This document shows, in pieces, positions 40,467 to 48,304 of a stretch of DNA of 64,000 bases (position 1 is the stretch's first letter; every line of letters starts with the position of its first letter). Made by a program: the position numbers and the translations under genes. Location: the NCBI GenBank assembly GCA_016285515.1, contig JAEEQW010000001.1:248001-312000 (forward strand), given 5' to 3'. The notes below the pieces were generated by a model. That model worked only from the letters and a program-made list of their open reading frames with translations, searched no databases and was not told the DNA's origin. The stretch is from Bacteroidales bacterium (GTDB taxonomy: Bacteria; Bacteroidota; Bacteroidia; Bacteroidales; BM520).

Positions 40467-41713
40467 ATGAAAATAATATCCGTAAAGCTTACGAAATAGC
40501 CAAAGAACGTTATGCTGCCATTGGCGTGAACACCGATGAGGTGCTTGATACTTTGAAAAAAACTCCAATTTCGCTTCACTGCTGGCAGACTGATGATGTT
40601 GTGGGATTTGAACGCAACGAGGCTCTATCGGGTGGAATACAGACCACAGGCAATTATCCTGGAAGGGCTCGCAATATTGATGAAGTCCGCGCTGACTTGG
40701 AGGAGGTGCATAAACTTCTTGCCGGAACATTCCGTGTTAACCTTCATGAAACTTACGGCGATTTTGGCGGTAAATTCGTTGACCGCGATGAAGTGGAGCC
40801 ATGCCATTTCCAAAGTTGGATAGACTGGGCCAAGGAAAATAACTTTAAACTGGATTTCAATTCCACATCGTTCTCGCATCCGAAAAGCGGTTATCTCAGC
40901 CTTTCCAATCCGGATAAGGAAATCCGCGATTTCTGGATTGAACATACCAAACGCTGTCGTCGCATTGCCGATTTTATGGGAAAAGCACAGAATGATGCAT
41001 GTATCATGAATATATGGGTACATGACGGTATAAAGGACCTTACCGTTGAACGTTATCGTTATCGCAGGATACTCATGGAAAGTCTTGATGACATTCTTTC
41101 CGAGAAACTGCCAAACATGAAGACCTGCCTTGAGGCAAAACTCTTTGGCATCGGCATGGAAAGCTATACCGTTGGTTCTCATGATTTTTATGCTGGCTAT
41201 TGTGCGAGCCGCAAGGTAATATACACGCTTGACACTGGTCATTATGAACCGACTGAAAACGTATCGGATGCTATCCCGTCACTGTTGCTTTACGTTCCTG
41301 AACTTATGCTGCATGTGAGCCGTCCTATACGCTGGGATTCCGATCATGTCACTATCATGAACGACCAAGTCCTCGACCTCTTTAAGGAAATTGTCCGTGC
41401 TGATGCACTGAAACGTGCTCACATAGGACTCGACTATTTCGATGCATCCATAAATCGTATAGGTGCATATATTATCGGCACACGTGCTACGCAGAAGAGC
41501 CTTCTCTCTGCTTTGTTGGAACCTAAATGCATGCTTCGTGAATTTGAAGATAAAGATAAGGGATTCCAACGCCTTGCCATGCAGGAGGAGGCAAAGACAC
41601 TGCCTATGGGCGCCGTTTATGATTATTTCAACCTTATCAACGGTGTTCCGGTAGGCGAAGATTACATTGCCAAAGTTGAACAGTACGAAAAGGATGTCAC
41701 TTCAAAAAGATAA
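40463..41713 (+). CDS. rhaA: L-rhamnose isomerase
   Basis: 416 residues, full length. Conserved ISLHCWQTDDVVGFE, GGIQTTGNYPGRARN, FNSTSFSHPKSG, and KLFGIGMESYTVGSHDFY; metal-binding HESP-like residues appear in CLEAKLFGIG and DTGHYEPTE. Converts L-rhamnose to L-rhamnulose. Second gene of the tight rha block. Confidence 0.95.
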   Translation: MNENNIRKAYEIAKERYAAIGVNTDEVLDTLKKTPISLHCWQTDDVVGFERNEALSGGIQTTGNYPGRARNIDEVRADLEEVHKLLAGTFRVNLHETYGDFGGKFVDRDEVEPCHFQSWIDWAKENNFKLDFNSTSFSHPKSGYLSLSNPDKEIRDFWIEHTKRCRRIADFMGKAQNDACIMNIWVHDGIKDLTVERYRYRRILMESLDDILSEKLPNMKTCLEAKLFGIGMESYTVGSHDFYAGYCASRKVIYTLDTGHYEPTENVSDAIPSLLLYVPELMLHVSRPIRWDSDHVTIMNDQVLDLFKEIVRADALKRAHIGLDYFDASINRIGAYIIGTRATQKSLLSALLEPKCMLREFEDKDKGFQRLAMQEEAKTLPMGAVYDYFNLINGVPVGEDYIAKVEQYEKDVTSKR

Positions 41714-41719
41714 TCCATC

Positions 41720-42712
41720 ATGCAGATTTTTATAGGCCTTCTTGTAATTGCTATCGGAGCTTTCTGTCAATCAAGCAGTTATGTCCCAATTAAACGCATC
41801 AAAAAATGGAGTTGGGAATCGTACTGGATTGTTCAGGGTATCTTTGCATGGCTGATATTTCCTCTGTTGGGAGCTTTGCTTGCCGTGCCGTCAGGACATT
41901 GTCTGACAGAACTTTATACTGCTGATCCCAAAGCCACATGGCTTACTATGCTTTTTGGCGTATTGTGGGGTGTGGGTGGACTGACTTTCGGACTTTCAAT
42001 GCGCTACCTCGGCGTATCATTGGGGCAGTCCATTGCTCTGGGAACATGTGCCGGTTTGGGTACAGTTTTAACTCCTCTTTTCACCGGTCATCCTGAAGAA
42101 TTAACATGGCCTGTAATTGTTGGCGTGGTCGTCACTTTATTAGGCATCGCTATAATCGGTATTGCCGGAAGTCGGAAGGAAAGTGGGGGAGAAACTGTTA
42201 AGGAATTCAATTTTACCAAAGGCATCATCGTAGCGTTGCTGGCAGGTTTCATGAGCGCTTGTTTCGGTATTGGTCTCGGTTTCGGAAGAGATTTGTTTTT
42301 CCCTGAGACGAAGGAGATATTCCATTCATTGCCCGCAACTCTGTTAGTGACCATTGGTGGTTTTGTCACGAATGCTGTATATTGTTTCTATCAAAATAGT
42401 AAAAACAAGACATGGAGTGATTACAAGAAAGTCGGTGTATGGGGTAACAACCTGCTGTTCTGTGTGTTGGCCGGATTGTTATGGTATAGTCAATTCTTCG
42501 GTTTAAGTCTTGGCAAGGGCTTCCTTGTCGGAGCACCGGTTCTGATTGCCTTCTCGTGGTGCATTCTTCAGTCGCTTAATGTTGTTTTCTCCAATGTTTG
42601 GGGCATTATTCTGAAGGAATGGAAAGGGGCGTCAAAGAAGACAATTGCCATTTTGGTTTTAGGTTTGGCAGTGCTGATAATTTCATCGTTTTTACCTCAA
42701 TTGTTGAAATAA
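41720..42712 (+). CDS. rhaT: L-rhamnose/proton symporter RhaT
   Basis: 330 residues, ten hydrophobic segments. Start MQIFIGLLVIAIGAFCQSSSYVPIKRIKKWSWESYW matches RhaT (key SSYVPIK and WSWE), with GVLWGVGGLTFGLSMRYLGVSLG and GKGFLVGAPVL. Imports L-rhamnose across the inner membrane. Gap to rhaA 6 bases. Confidence 0.92.
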   Translation: MQIFIGLLVIAIGAFCQSSSYVPIKRIKKWSWESYWIVQGIFAWLIFPLLGALLAVPSGHCLTELYTADPKATWLTMLFGVLWGVGGLTFGLSMRYLGVSLGQSIALGTCAGLGTVLTPLFTGHPEELTWPVIVGVVVTLLGIAIIGIAGSRKESGGETVKEFNFTKGIIVALLAGFMSACFGIGLGFGRDLFFPETKEIFHSLPATLLVTIGGFVTNAVYCFYQNSKNKTWSDYKKVGVWGNNLLFCVLAGLLWYSQFFGLSLGKGFLVGAPVLIAFSWCILQSLNVVFSNVWGIILKEWKGASKKTIAILVLGLAVLIISSFLPQLLK

Positions 42713-42713
42713 T

Positions 42714-43526
42714 ATGCAATCAATTTTAGACAACAGTCATGCTCTTAAAGCTGCCGTTGGCGATATGGCAGAGGTGGCAGGTTATCTTTGGGAAAAAGGC
42801 TGGGCTGAACGCAATGGCGGCAATATCGTCATTAATGTCACTGAATTTGTCAATGATGATATCCGACAGATGCATGCTATTTCTGCACCATTGTCAACCT
42901 CCGGATATATGCCGCATCTGAAAGGGTGTTATTTTTTCTGTAAGGGCACCAACCGCCGTATGCGTGACTTGGCTCGCTGGCCTATGGAAAACGGTTCCGT
43001 CATACGTATTCTCGATGACTGCGAACATTATGAAATCATCGCCGACAAGGTGGTTATGCCTACTTCGGAATTGCCGTCACATTTGGCGGTGCACGATTAT
43101 CTTATAGGTAAAGGTTCGACATATAAGGCTTCGCTGCACACTCATCCTACAGAGTTGGTGGCTATGAGTCATACAAGTAAATTTTTGAAGAAGGATGTGC
43201 TTACAAAGCTGTTGTGGAGCATGATTCCCGAGACGAAGGCATTCTGCCCTCGTGGTTTGGGCATAGTGCCGTATATGCTGCCCGGTTCAGTTGAACTTGC
43301 AAATGCCACGATAAAGACATTGGCCGAAAACTATGATGTGGTGTTGTGGGAGAAACATGGTGTTTTTGCGATAGGAGAGGATGTCATGCAAGCTTTCGAC
43401 ATGGTTGACACGTTATGCAAGAGTGCTTGTATTTACATGGATGCGCGAATGATGGGCTTTGAGCCTGACGGCATGACGGCGGAACAGATGGCTGAATTGT
43501 CTGAAATGTTCCACCTGCCGAAATGA
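42714..43526 (+). CDS. rhaD: Rhamnulose-1-phosphate aldolase
   Basis: 270 residues, class II aldolase family. GWAERNGGNIVINVTE, HTHPTELVAMSH (metal-binding His pair) and VVLWEKHGVFAIG are diagnostic. Splits rhamnulose 1-phosphate to DHAP and L-lactaldehyde. One base after rhaT; completes a four-gene catabolic set. No AraC-type rhamnose regulator is in the window. Confidence 0.93.
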   Translation: MQSILDNSHALKAAVGDMAEVAGYLWEKGWAERNGGNIVINVTEFVNDDIRQMHAISAPLSTSGYMPHLKGCYFFCKGTNRRMRDLARWPMENGSVIRILDDCEHYEIIADKVVMPTSELPSHLAVHDYLIGKGSTYKASLHTHPTELVAMSHTSKFLKKDVLTKLLWSMIPETKAFCPRGLGIVPYMLPGSVELANATIKTLAENYDVVLWEKHGVFAIGEDVMQAFDMVDTLCKSACIYMDARMMGFEPDGMTAEQMAELSEMFHLPK

Positions 43527-43588
43527 TAGTAAATGATGGCCTTCACAGTCATCAGATAATTTAAAAGGATGTTTAATAATTAGTTCAA

Positions 43589-43933
43589 ATGGAAGGATAC
43601 GATTGGGCAAAGGAATTGCCATGTGCCGTAACAGTCTGTGATGACAAAGGCACGATAATATACATGAACGACAAATCTGTTGAAGTCAACGTGAAAAACG
43701 GTGGTTCCATCATAGGGAAAAACCTGAAAGACTGTCACAACCCTCATTCATGGGAAATAATACAGAATCTCTTGGCAACGGGAGGGACGAATGTCTATAC
43801 CATCTACAAACAGGCCAAGAACATCAAGAAGCTGATATACCAGACTGCCTGGAAAAAGGACGGCAAGGTCGGAGGATTGGTGGAAATATCCATCGAACTG
43901 CCGGATGAAATCCCGCATTTCATCAGACCTTAG
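43589..43933 (+). CDS. Stand-alone PAS-domain protein
   Basis: 114 residues, essentially one PAS fold: AVTVCDDKGTIIYMNDKSVEV, GKNLKDCHNPHSWEIIQNLL (with a His at HNPHSW that could bind a ligand such as haem), and IYQTAWKKDGKVGGLVEISIEL. There is no output domain, so it may signal through a partner or sense metabolites. 62 bases after rhaD, it may be co-transcribed. Confidence 0.7.
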   Translation: MEGYDWAKELPCAVTVCDDKGTIIYMNDKSVEVNVKNGGSIIGKNLKDCHNPHSWEIIQNLLATGGTNVYTIYKQAKNIKKLIYQTAWKKDGKVGGLVEISIELPDEIPHFIRP

Positions 43934-44033
43934 ATGGTTGTGCCTCAGTTACCTCCGCGCCCCGCGCACAGCACCAAGAAATTCGCAATAGTTCATGTTT
44001 TTATTTCTTGTTATACATGCTGTTATATAATAG

Positions 44034-44070
44034 TTGGACAAAATTAAAGTTGCACTTTAAATTTGTCCAA
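44034..44070. repeat. 17-bp near-perfect palindrome
   Basis: TTGGACAAAATTAAAGT at 44034-44050 and ACTTTAAATTTGTCCAA at 44054-44070 pair with one mismatch and a 3-base loop. No T-run follows. It could be an operator or a small mobile repeat. The rest of the 255-base gap between the PAS gene and the lipoprotein gene is otherwise plain, apart from a GC-rich stretch at 43955-43970. Confidence 0.6.
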
Positions 44071-44150
44071 TTATACAAATTATTTCTGAAACACAGTTCC
44101 TCAATCCAATAGATTGGAAGGAAGAGGAAGATACATAATTGAAAAATTGC

Positions 44151-44158
44151 TACCTTTG
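44151..44158 (+). promoter_or_regulatory. -7 box of the variable lipoprotein gene
   Basis: TACCTTTG fits TAnnTTTG, about 30 bases before the ATG. A -33 box is not evident. Confidence 0.55.
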
Positions 44159-44188
44159 TAGCATGAAATCATCAAAATATCAATAATA

Positions 44189-44839
44189 ATGCAAAAATTA
44201 ACGAAGGCTATAGCAGCCATAATGCTAATGACAGCGTTGCTTACCGTTGGATGTGCACCTGAAGAATACAAAGACCACGACTACGTTGACCTTGACCTGC
44301 CGAGCGGTACGCTGTGGGCTACCTGCAATGTGGGTGCGAACAAGCCCGAGGATTATGGCGACTACTTTGCGTGGGGTGAGACGCAGCCGAAAGATGTTTA
44401 CAACTGGAGCACCTACCAGTACTATGAAGGCTGGAATATGACCAAATACACTTGGAATGAACGTTTAACCTTCCTGTTACCCGAGGACGATGCTGCCACT
44501 GCCAATTGTGGCAATGGCTGGCGCATGCCTACCGAGGAAGAATGGCATGAACTCTACAGCAACACGACTGTAACATGGACACAGCAGAATGGTGTGAACG
44601 GCAGACTCTTCACTGCGAGCAACGGTAACAGTCTCTTCCTGCCCACTGCTGGCTACCGTTGGGACAGCGGTCTCGACGACGTTGGGTCGAACGGCGGCTA
44701 CTGGTCGAGTTCGCTCTACACAGGCTACCCGTACGACGCGTGGGGCTTCGGCTTCAGTTCGGACGGCTACGGCGTGGGCGTTAGCGTTCGCTACTTCGGT
44801 CGATCTGTCCGCGCCGTGCGTTCCGCGCGTCAGAAGTAA
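44189..44839 (+). CDS. FISUMP-type lipoprotein with a DGR-like variable C-terminus
   Basis: 216 residues; lipoprotein signal (ALLTVGCAPEE). The body is a FISUMP/C-type-lectin-like domain: VDLDLPSGTLWATCNVGANKPEDYG, FAWGETQPKD, NCGNGWRMPTEEEWHEL, FLPTAGYRWD, NGGYWSSSLY, and a final GRSVRAVRSARQK. DNA is GC-richer than the neighbours. In the stretch 44726-44799 codons read like NNC variants around fixed TTC, TCG, TAC and CGC codons, as in retroelement-diversified ligand-binding surfaces. A second copy of the 3' end lies downstream, differing mainly in codon positions 1 and 2. No reverse transcriptase or template repeat is in the window, so a remote DGR would be needed. Surface exposure is inferred. 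Confidence 0.7.
   Translation: MQKLTKAIAAIMLMTALLTVGCAPEEYKDHDYVDLDLPSGTLWATCNVGANKPEDYGDYFAWGETQPKDVYNWSTYQYYEGWNMTKYTWNERLTFLLPEDDAATANCGNGWRMPTEEEWHELYSNTTVTWTQQNGVNGRLFTASNGNSLFLPTAGYRWDSGLDDVGSNGGYWSSSLYTGYPYDAWGFGFSSDGYGVGVSVRYFGRSVRAVRSARQK
44726..44799 (+). other. Candidate DGR variable region
   Basis: Codons such as GGC, TAC, GAC, AGC and GTT fill the positions where a template repeat would have AAC or AAT, between constant TTC, TCG, TAC, CGC codons. Compared with the fragment ending at 45161, 11 of 17 codons differ at base 1, seven at base 2 and four at base 3; in the constant tail just behind, all four differences are at base 3. Confidence 0.6.
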
Positions 44840-44855
44840 GCTTTATTCCGTGAGG

Positions 44856-44883
44856 GTAGAGACGCAAAATTTTGCATCTCTAC
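44856..44883. repeat. 28-bp palindromic repeat
   Basis: GTAGAGACGCAAAA followed at once by TTTTGCATCTCTAC, one mismatch. It follows the lipoprotein stop by 17 bases and could form a cruciform or RNA hairpin. Repeats of this form occur between genes in many Bacteroidetes. Confidence 0.65.
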
Positions 44884-44889
44884 TTGTTC

Positions 44890-44969
44890 GGCTGCCGTAA
44901 TACGACAGCCCTACAAACCAACGGGATTGTTTCACCCCAAGACTGTAGGGCTGTCACATCGTGGCAGCC
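44890..44969. repeat. 80-bp inverted-repeat element
   Basis: GGCTGCC at 44890-44896 and GACAGCCCTACA at about 44904-44915 are answered by TGTAGGGCTGTC at about 44944-44955 and GGCAGCC at 44963-44969. The ends and the inner arms pair, with a loop of about 28 bases. A MITE-like or REP-like element is likely. Confidence 0.6.
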
Positions 44970-45041
44970 GCTGTAGCGAGTCAAAGATAAATAGAACTGG
45001 TGGAAATTAATTACGAAAAATTGACGATTTTTTATTTGCCA

Positions 45042-45161
45042 TTTACATCGGACGACCCGCGCCTCGCGTTCTACTTCGATTCGCACTGCTACCAAATGAT
45101 CGACCACCACCGCCACGTTGGTCGATCCGTCCGAGCAGTGCGTTCTGCGCGTCAGAAGTAA
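45042..45161 (+). pseudogene. Remnant of a second FISUMP variable 3' end
   Basis: The frame DDPRLAFYFDSHCYQMIDHH...VGRSVRAVRSARQK-stop aligns without gaps to the last 40 codons of the lipoprotein gene. The last 14 codons match with silent changes only, while the stretch before has different residues at most surface positions. The similarity continues for about 15 bases past the stop. Upstream of 45042 it is lost; a GTG at 45000 keeps the frame open but gives no signal peptide, so this is a gene fragment, not an intact gene. Confidence 0.65.
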
Positions 45162-45297
45162 GCTTTGTTCCGTTCGCACACAGGCTGAACGGGCAGGGTG
45201 AAATAGTTGGCGGATTATTTTATTGCGGATTGTTGAGCCATTGGAATTTTCAACCATAAATACATACGCACCAGACTAAAAATAATGGCAGAAGTGA

Positions 45298-45327
45298 TTG
45301 TCATAATGACAAAAACACGTATCTTTG
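45298..45327 (+). promoter_or_regulatory. Promoter of the M13 peptidase gene
   Basis: TTG at 45298-45300 and TATCTTTG at 45320-45327, 19 bp apart. Confidence 0.65.
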
Positions 45328-45424
45328 CAGCGGGTTTGGAGGGACAGCCTGAATGGGACTTCGGCATTCTGACAACCCAAAATCAGGAAAATCAAGTATA
45401 ATTAGAAGCCCCCTTAAAATATTT

Positions 45425-47461
45425 ATGAATAAATCATCAATTATCATTATGAGTTTGATACTCTTGACCGCTTGTGGTCAGAAAAAAGCAAATCTTACTT
45501 CGGGTATAAATCTTGACAATCTCGACAAAACTGCCAATCCTGTGGAAGACTTCTACCAATATTCCTGCGGTGGCTGGATGGCTAATCATCCTTTAGATGC
45601 CGAACATGCACGTTATGGCACTTTTGACAAGCTCTTTGAAGACAATCAGGAACAGATGAAGTCTCTCATCGACAGTCTTGCTGCTGCACAAAACGAAAAA
45701 GGCAGCATCGCTGACAAAATTGCCACACTCTACAATGTTGGTATGGACACCGCTACCATTGAAAAGCAAGGTGCGGAGCCTATCAAGCCTTTTATGCAGG
45801 AAATTGCCGGCTTCAAGACACGTGATGAACTGATTAAAGCGCTGCCTGTACTGCATCACCAGGGTGCTTATCCTTTTTTCGTCCTTTTTAGCGAAGCTGA
45901 TATGAGCAATGCCGCAATGCAGATCGGATGGATATATCAGAGTGGTCTCGGAATTGGCGATCGCGACTATTATTTGAAAGCCGAAAACGAAGACATTCGC
46001 AAAGCTTACGTTGAAATGATGGACAAGCAGTTTTCAAACAGCGGCTATCCTGAACTCGTGAATATTCCTTCCAATGTTCTTGCCGAAATGGTAATGTCAA
46101 CGGAAACCAAAATCGCCAAGGAGCAGATTGACAAGTTGTTGCTTCGTAATCCTATGGAGACGTTCCACAAGATGTCACTCGCTGATGCCGAAAAAGACGC
46201 TCCTAACATCCATTATGGCGATTATTTCAAATCTTTTGGTTTGGAAATTGACACTTTCAACAATGCTATGCCGACATATATGAAAAAAGTGTCTGACTTG
46301 TTGTCAACAGAGAATATTGAGAACTTGAAAGCTTACTATGCATGGCAGGTGATAAACGGTTCTGCGGCATATCTCAGTAAGGATTTCGTGGATGCCAGCT
46401 TTGCTTTCTACAGTACAACCATGAGCGGTGTCACCCAGCAGCGTCCTCGCTGGAAACGTGTCCAGAATGCTGTCAACGGTGCTATGGGTGAGGCAGTGGG
46501 ACAGATGTATGTGGCCAAATATTTTCCACAGACAGCCAAAGACCGTATGATAACGCTTGTGAACAACCTCAAGGAAGCTTTCGCACAGCGTATTTCAGAC
46601 GCCACTTGGATGGAACAGCAGACTAAAGACCTCGCTCACGAAAAACTTAATGCTATCCTTGTCAAAGTCGGTTATCCGGACAAATGGCGTGACTATAGCA
46701 ATTTGGAAATCAAGAATGACAGCTATTTGGCAAATATCATACGTAGCAACATGTTCGACATGGATTATATGCTTTCCAAGATTAACAAGCCTACCGACAA
46801 GAGTGAATGGGGTATGACACCGCAGACGGTTAATGCTTATTATAACCCGACTACTAATGAAATTTGTTTTCCTGCCGGTATCCTGCAGCCTCCATTTTTC
46901 GACATGAATGCTGATGACGCAGCCAATTATGGCGCTATAGGCGTTGTCATAGGCCACGAGATGACTCACGGTTTCGATGATCAGGGCAGACAATATGACA
47001 AAGACGGTAATCTCAACAACTGGTGGTTGGAAAGCGATGCCGATAATTTCAAGGCCAATGCACAGATTCTTGTTGACTGGTTCAATGGTATCAAGGTATT
47101 GGATGACCCTGAAACATACGCTAATGGCGCATACACTCTTGGGGAAAATATTGCCGACAACGGTGGACTGCATATCAGTTACAAAGCCATGCAGATTGCC
47201 AAGGATAACGGTCAGATTAATAAGGGTAAGATGGACGGTTTCACTCCGGAACAGCGTTTCTTCCTTGCATACGCGAATGTGTGGGCAAGCAATATCACCA
47301 AGGAACAAATCATAAATCTTACCAATAACGATGTGCATTCACTTGGCAAATGGCGTGTCAACGGTACTTTGCCTCACATCACTGAATTTATCGATGCCTT
47401 CAATGTCCAGGAAGACAATGCCATGTGGTTGGCACCTGAAAAGCGTGCAAAACTGTGGTAA
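45425..47461 (+). CDS. M13-family metallopeptidase, lipoprotein
   Basis: 678 residues from ATG at 45425, chosen because it begins a lipoprotein signal (MNKSSIIIMSLILLTACG); an upstream ATG at 45353 adds a non-signal extension. Zinc motif VIGHEMTHGFDDQG (HExxH) with the third ligand in ENIADNGGL, and the C-terminal VNGTLPHITEFIDAFN typical of the neprilysin/PepO family. It would degrade oligopeptides in the periplasm or at the surface. A terminator follows. Confidence 0.93.
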   Translation: MNKSSIIIMSLILLTACGQKKANLTSGINLDNLDKTANPVEDFYQYSCGGWMANHPLDAEHARYGTFDKLFEDNQEQMKSLIDSLAAAQNEKGSIADKIATLYNVGMDTATIEKQGAEPIKPFMQEIAGFKTRDELIKALPVLHHQGAYPFFVLFSEADMSNAAMQIGWIYQSGLGIGDRDYYLKAENEDIRKAYVEMMDKQFSNSGYPELVNIPSNVLAEMVMSTETKIAKEQIDKLLLRNPMETFHKMSLADAEKDAPNIHYGDYFKSFGLEIDTFNNAMPTYMKKVSDLLSTENIENLKAYYAWQVINGSAAYLSKDFVDASFAFYSTTMSGVTQQRPRWKRVQNAVNGAMGEAVGQMYVAKYFPQTAKDRMITLVNNLKEAFAQRISDATWMEQQTKDLAHEKLNAILVKVGYPDKWRDYSNLEIKNDSYLANIIRSNMFDMDYMLSKINKPTDKSEWGMTPQTVNAYYNPTTNEICFPAGILQPPFFDMNADDAANYGAIGVVIGHEMTHGFDDQGRQYDKDGNLNNWWLESDADNFKANAQILVDWFNGIKVLDDPETYANGAYTLGENIADNGGLHISYKAMQIAKDNGQINKGKMDGFTPEQRFFLAYANVWASNITKEQIINLTNNDVHSLGKWRVNGTLPHITEFIDAFNVQEDNAMWLAPEKRAKLW

Positions 47462-47493
47462 TAATCCTTCTCGGGATTTTCGAGGTAACGATT

Positions 47494-47532
47494 AAGGCTG
47501 AACTCCCCTCGGGGAATTCAGCCTATTTTTTT
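47494..47532 (+). terminator. Rho-independent terminator after the M13 peptidase
   Basis: AGGCTGAA-CTCCCC pairs with GGGGAA-TTCAGCCT around 47495-47524, followed by a run of T. It separates the peptidase from the repeat array. Confidence 0.85.
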
Positions 47533-47558
47533 ACTCTCAAAAATTATTTAGCGGACAG

Positions 47559-47593
47559 CAATAAATTATTTATCATTATAGGGGCTCTAAAAC
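47559..47593 (-). repeat. Terminal degenerate repeat (R1)
   Basis: Six differences from the other three copies: four within the first five plus-strand bases, which are the 3' end in transcription direction, and one each at positions 19 and 27. Its last plus-strand base completes the stop codon of the cassette 1 gene. Confidence 0.75.
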
Positions 47594-47985
47594 TACATAA
47601 GTGCGATATTCCTGTCATATCTTATTCCTTTGTAGTTTCTTGCACGTAACCAATCCAACATAGTACCTTTCATAGATGTAATGCCCACTTCCAAAAGATT
47701 TGTATTGAGCATATCGGCCAATGAACAGACATAGAGGGCAGTTGCGTTACCATACTCCCCACTGCCAAATTCATATTCACATTCGCTACATCTAATGATA
47801 TCCACTTTTTCTTCATTTTCTTCTCTTAATATAAGTTCCTCATTAGAGTAAGCAGGTTCATACATTTCTTTATAACGCATAGTTTCAAAGAACATTTGTT
47901 CTTCTTTTGATTGGTAATGCCCTTCCATTTGTTTAAAAAGCAGGTCATCTTCTGCGCATAATTCGAATAGTGGTTCTTTCTTCAT
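47593..47985 (-). CDS. Cassette 1 gene, small acidic protein of unknown function
   Basis: 130 residues filling the interval between repeats: the ATG is 17 bases from R2 and the TAG stop uses the last base of R1. The N-terminal half is rich in Glu (MKKEPLFELCAEDDLLFKQM), a CSEC pair at about residue 66 could hold a metal, and the end (MKGTMLDWLRARNYKGIRYD) is basic. I do not recognise the family. There is no signal peptide or transmembrane helix. It runs in the direction of the leader promoter. Its base composition is like its surroundings. Confidence 0.65.
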   Translation of the reverse strand: MKKEPLFELCAEDDLLFKQMEGHYQSKEEQMFFETMRYKEMYEPAYSNEELILREENEEKVDIIRCSECEYEFGSGEYGNATALYVCSLADMLNTNLLEVGITSMKGTMLDWLRARNYKGIRYDRNIALM

Positions 47986-48002
47986 ATTATCGAAATTTAG
48001 CT

Positions 48003-48037
48003 GTTTTAATTATTTATCATAATAGGGGTTCTAAAAC
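48003..48037 (-). repeat. CRISPR-like repeat (R2)
   Basis: Identical to R3 and R4. The minus strand holds TAAATAATTAA near its end, which puts a TAA in all three forward frames. Confidence 0.85.
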
Positions 48038-48062
48038 TCTTAACACTATTAAGAAAATGTAT

Positions 48063-48070
48063 TATATTTG
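48063..48070 (+). promoter_or_regulatory. -7 box inside cassette 2
   Basis: TATATTTG fits TAnnTTTG, 24 bases before the ATG of the small membrane peptide; a weak -33 candidate lies at about 48040. Confidence 0.45.
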
Positions 48071-48094
48071 CAATGAAATTCAAAGGAGAAAAAT

Positions 48095-48211
48095 ATGCTT
48101 ATTGATGTAATTATAGGTATAATTTGGATTATTGGAGTAATTAGAATTATTAAAGATGCCAAAAATGGTTCATTACCTCACCATGGATACGGACCTTGGA
48201 ACATCAATTAA
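48095..48211 (+). CDS. Cassette 2 gene, 38-residue membrane peptide
   Basis: MLIDVIIGIIWIIGVIRII is a single strongly hydrophobic helix, followed by a short polar end DAKNGSLPHHGYGPWNIN. An AAAGGAGA ribosome site stands 6-13 bases before the ATG and a promoter box precedes it, so the unit is a self-contained gene. It runs opposite to the leader promoter. Toxin-like single-helix peptides look similar, but no antitoxin is recognised. Confidence 0.55.
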   Translation: MLIDVIIGIIWIIGVIRIIKDAKNGSLPHHGYGPWNIN

Positions 48212-48269
48212 CTAATAATCCTTTATTGTAGTAGTCCCGACACACTCATATTATTAGACTACCTTTGCC

Positions 48270-48304
48270 GTTTTAATTATTTATCATAATAGGGGTTCTA
48301 AAAC
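48270..48304 (-). repeat. CRISPR-like repeat (R3)
   Basis: Identical to R2 and R4. On the plus strand a TACCTTTG box ends three bases before it (48260-48267), so a transcript could also start inside this repeat toward cas1. Confidence 0.85.

Noticed and set aside
45042-45161. The downstream FISUMP fragment as a DGR template repeat
   Set aside because: A template would be adenine-rich with AAC codons at variable sites; this copy is itself diversified and has CAC, GAC, TAC and ATC there, so it is a variable-region remnant.
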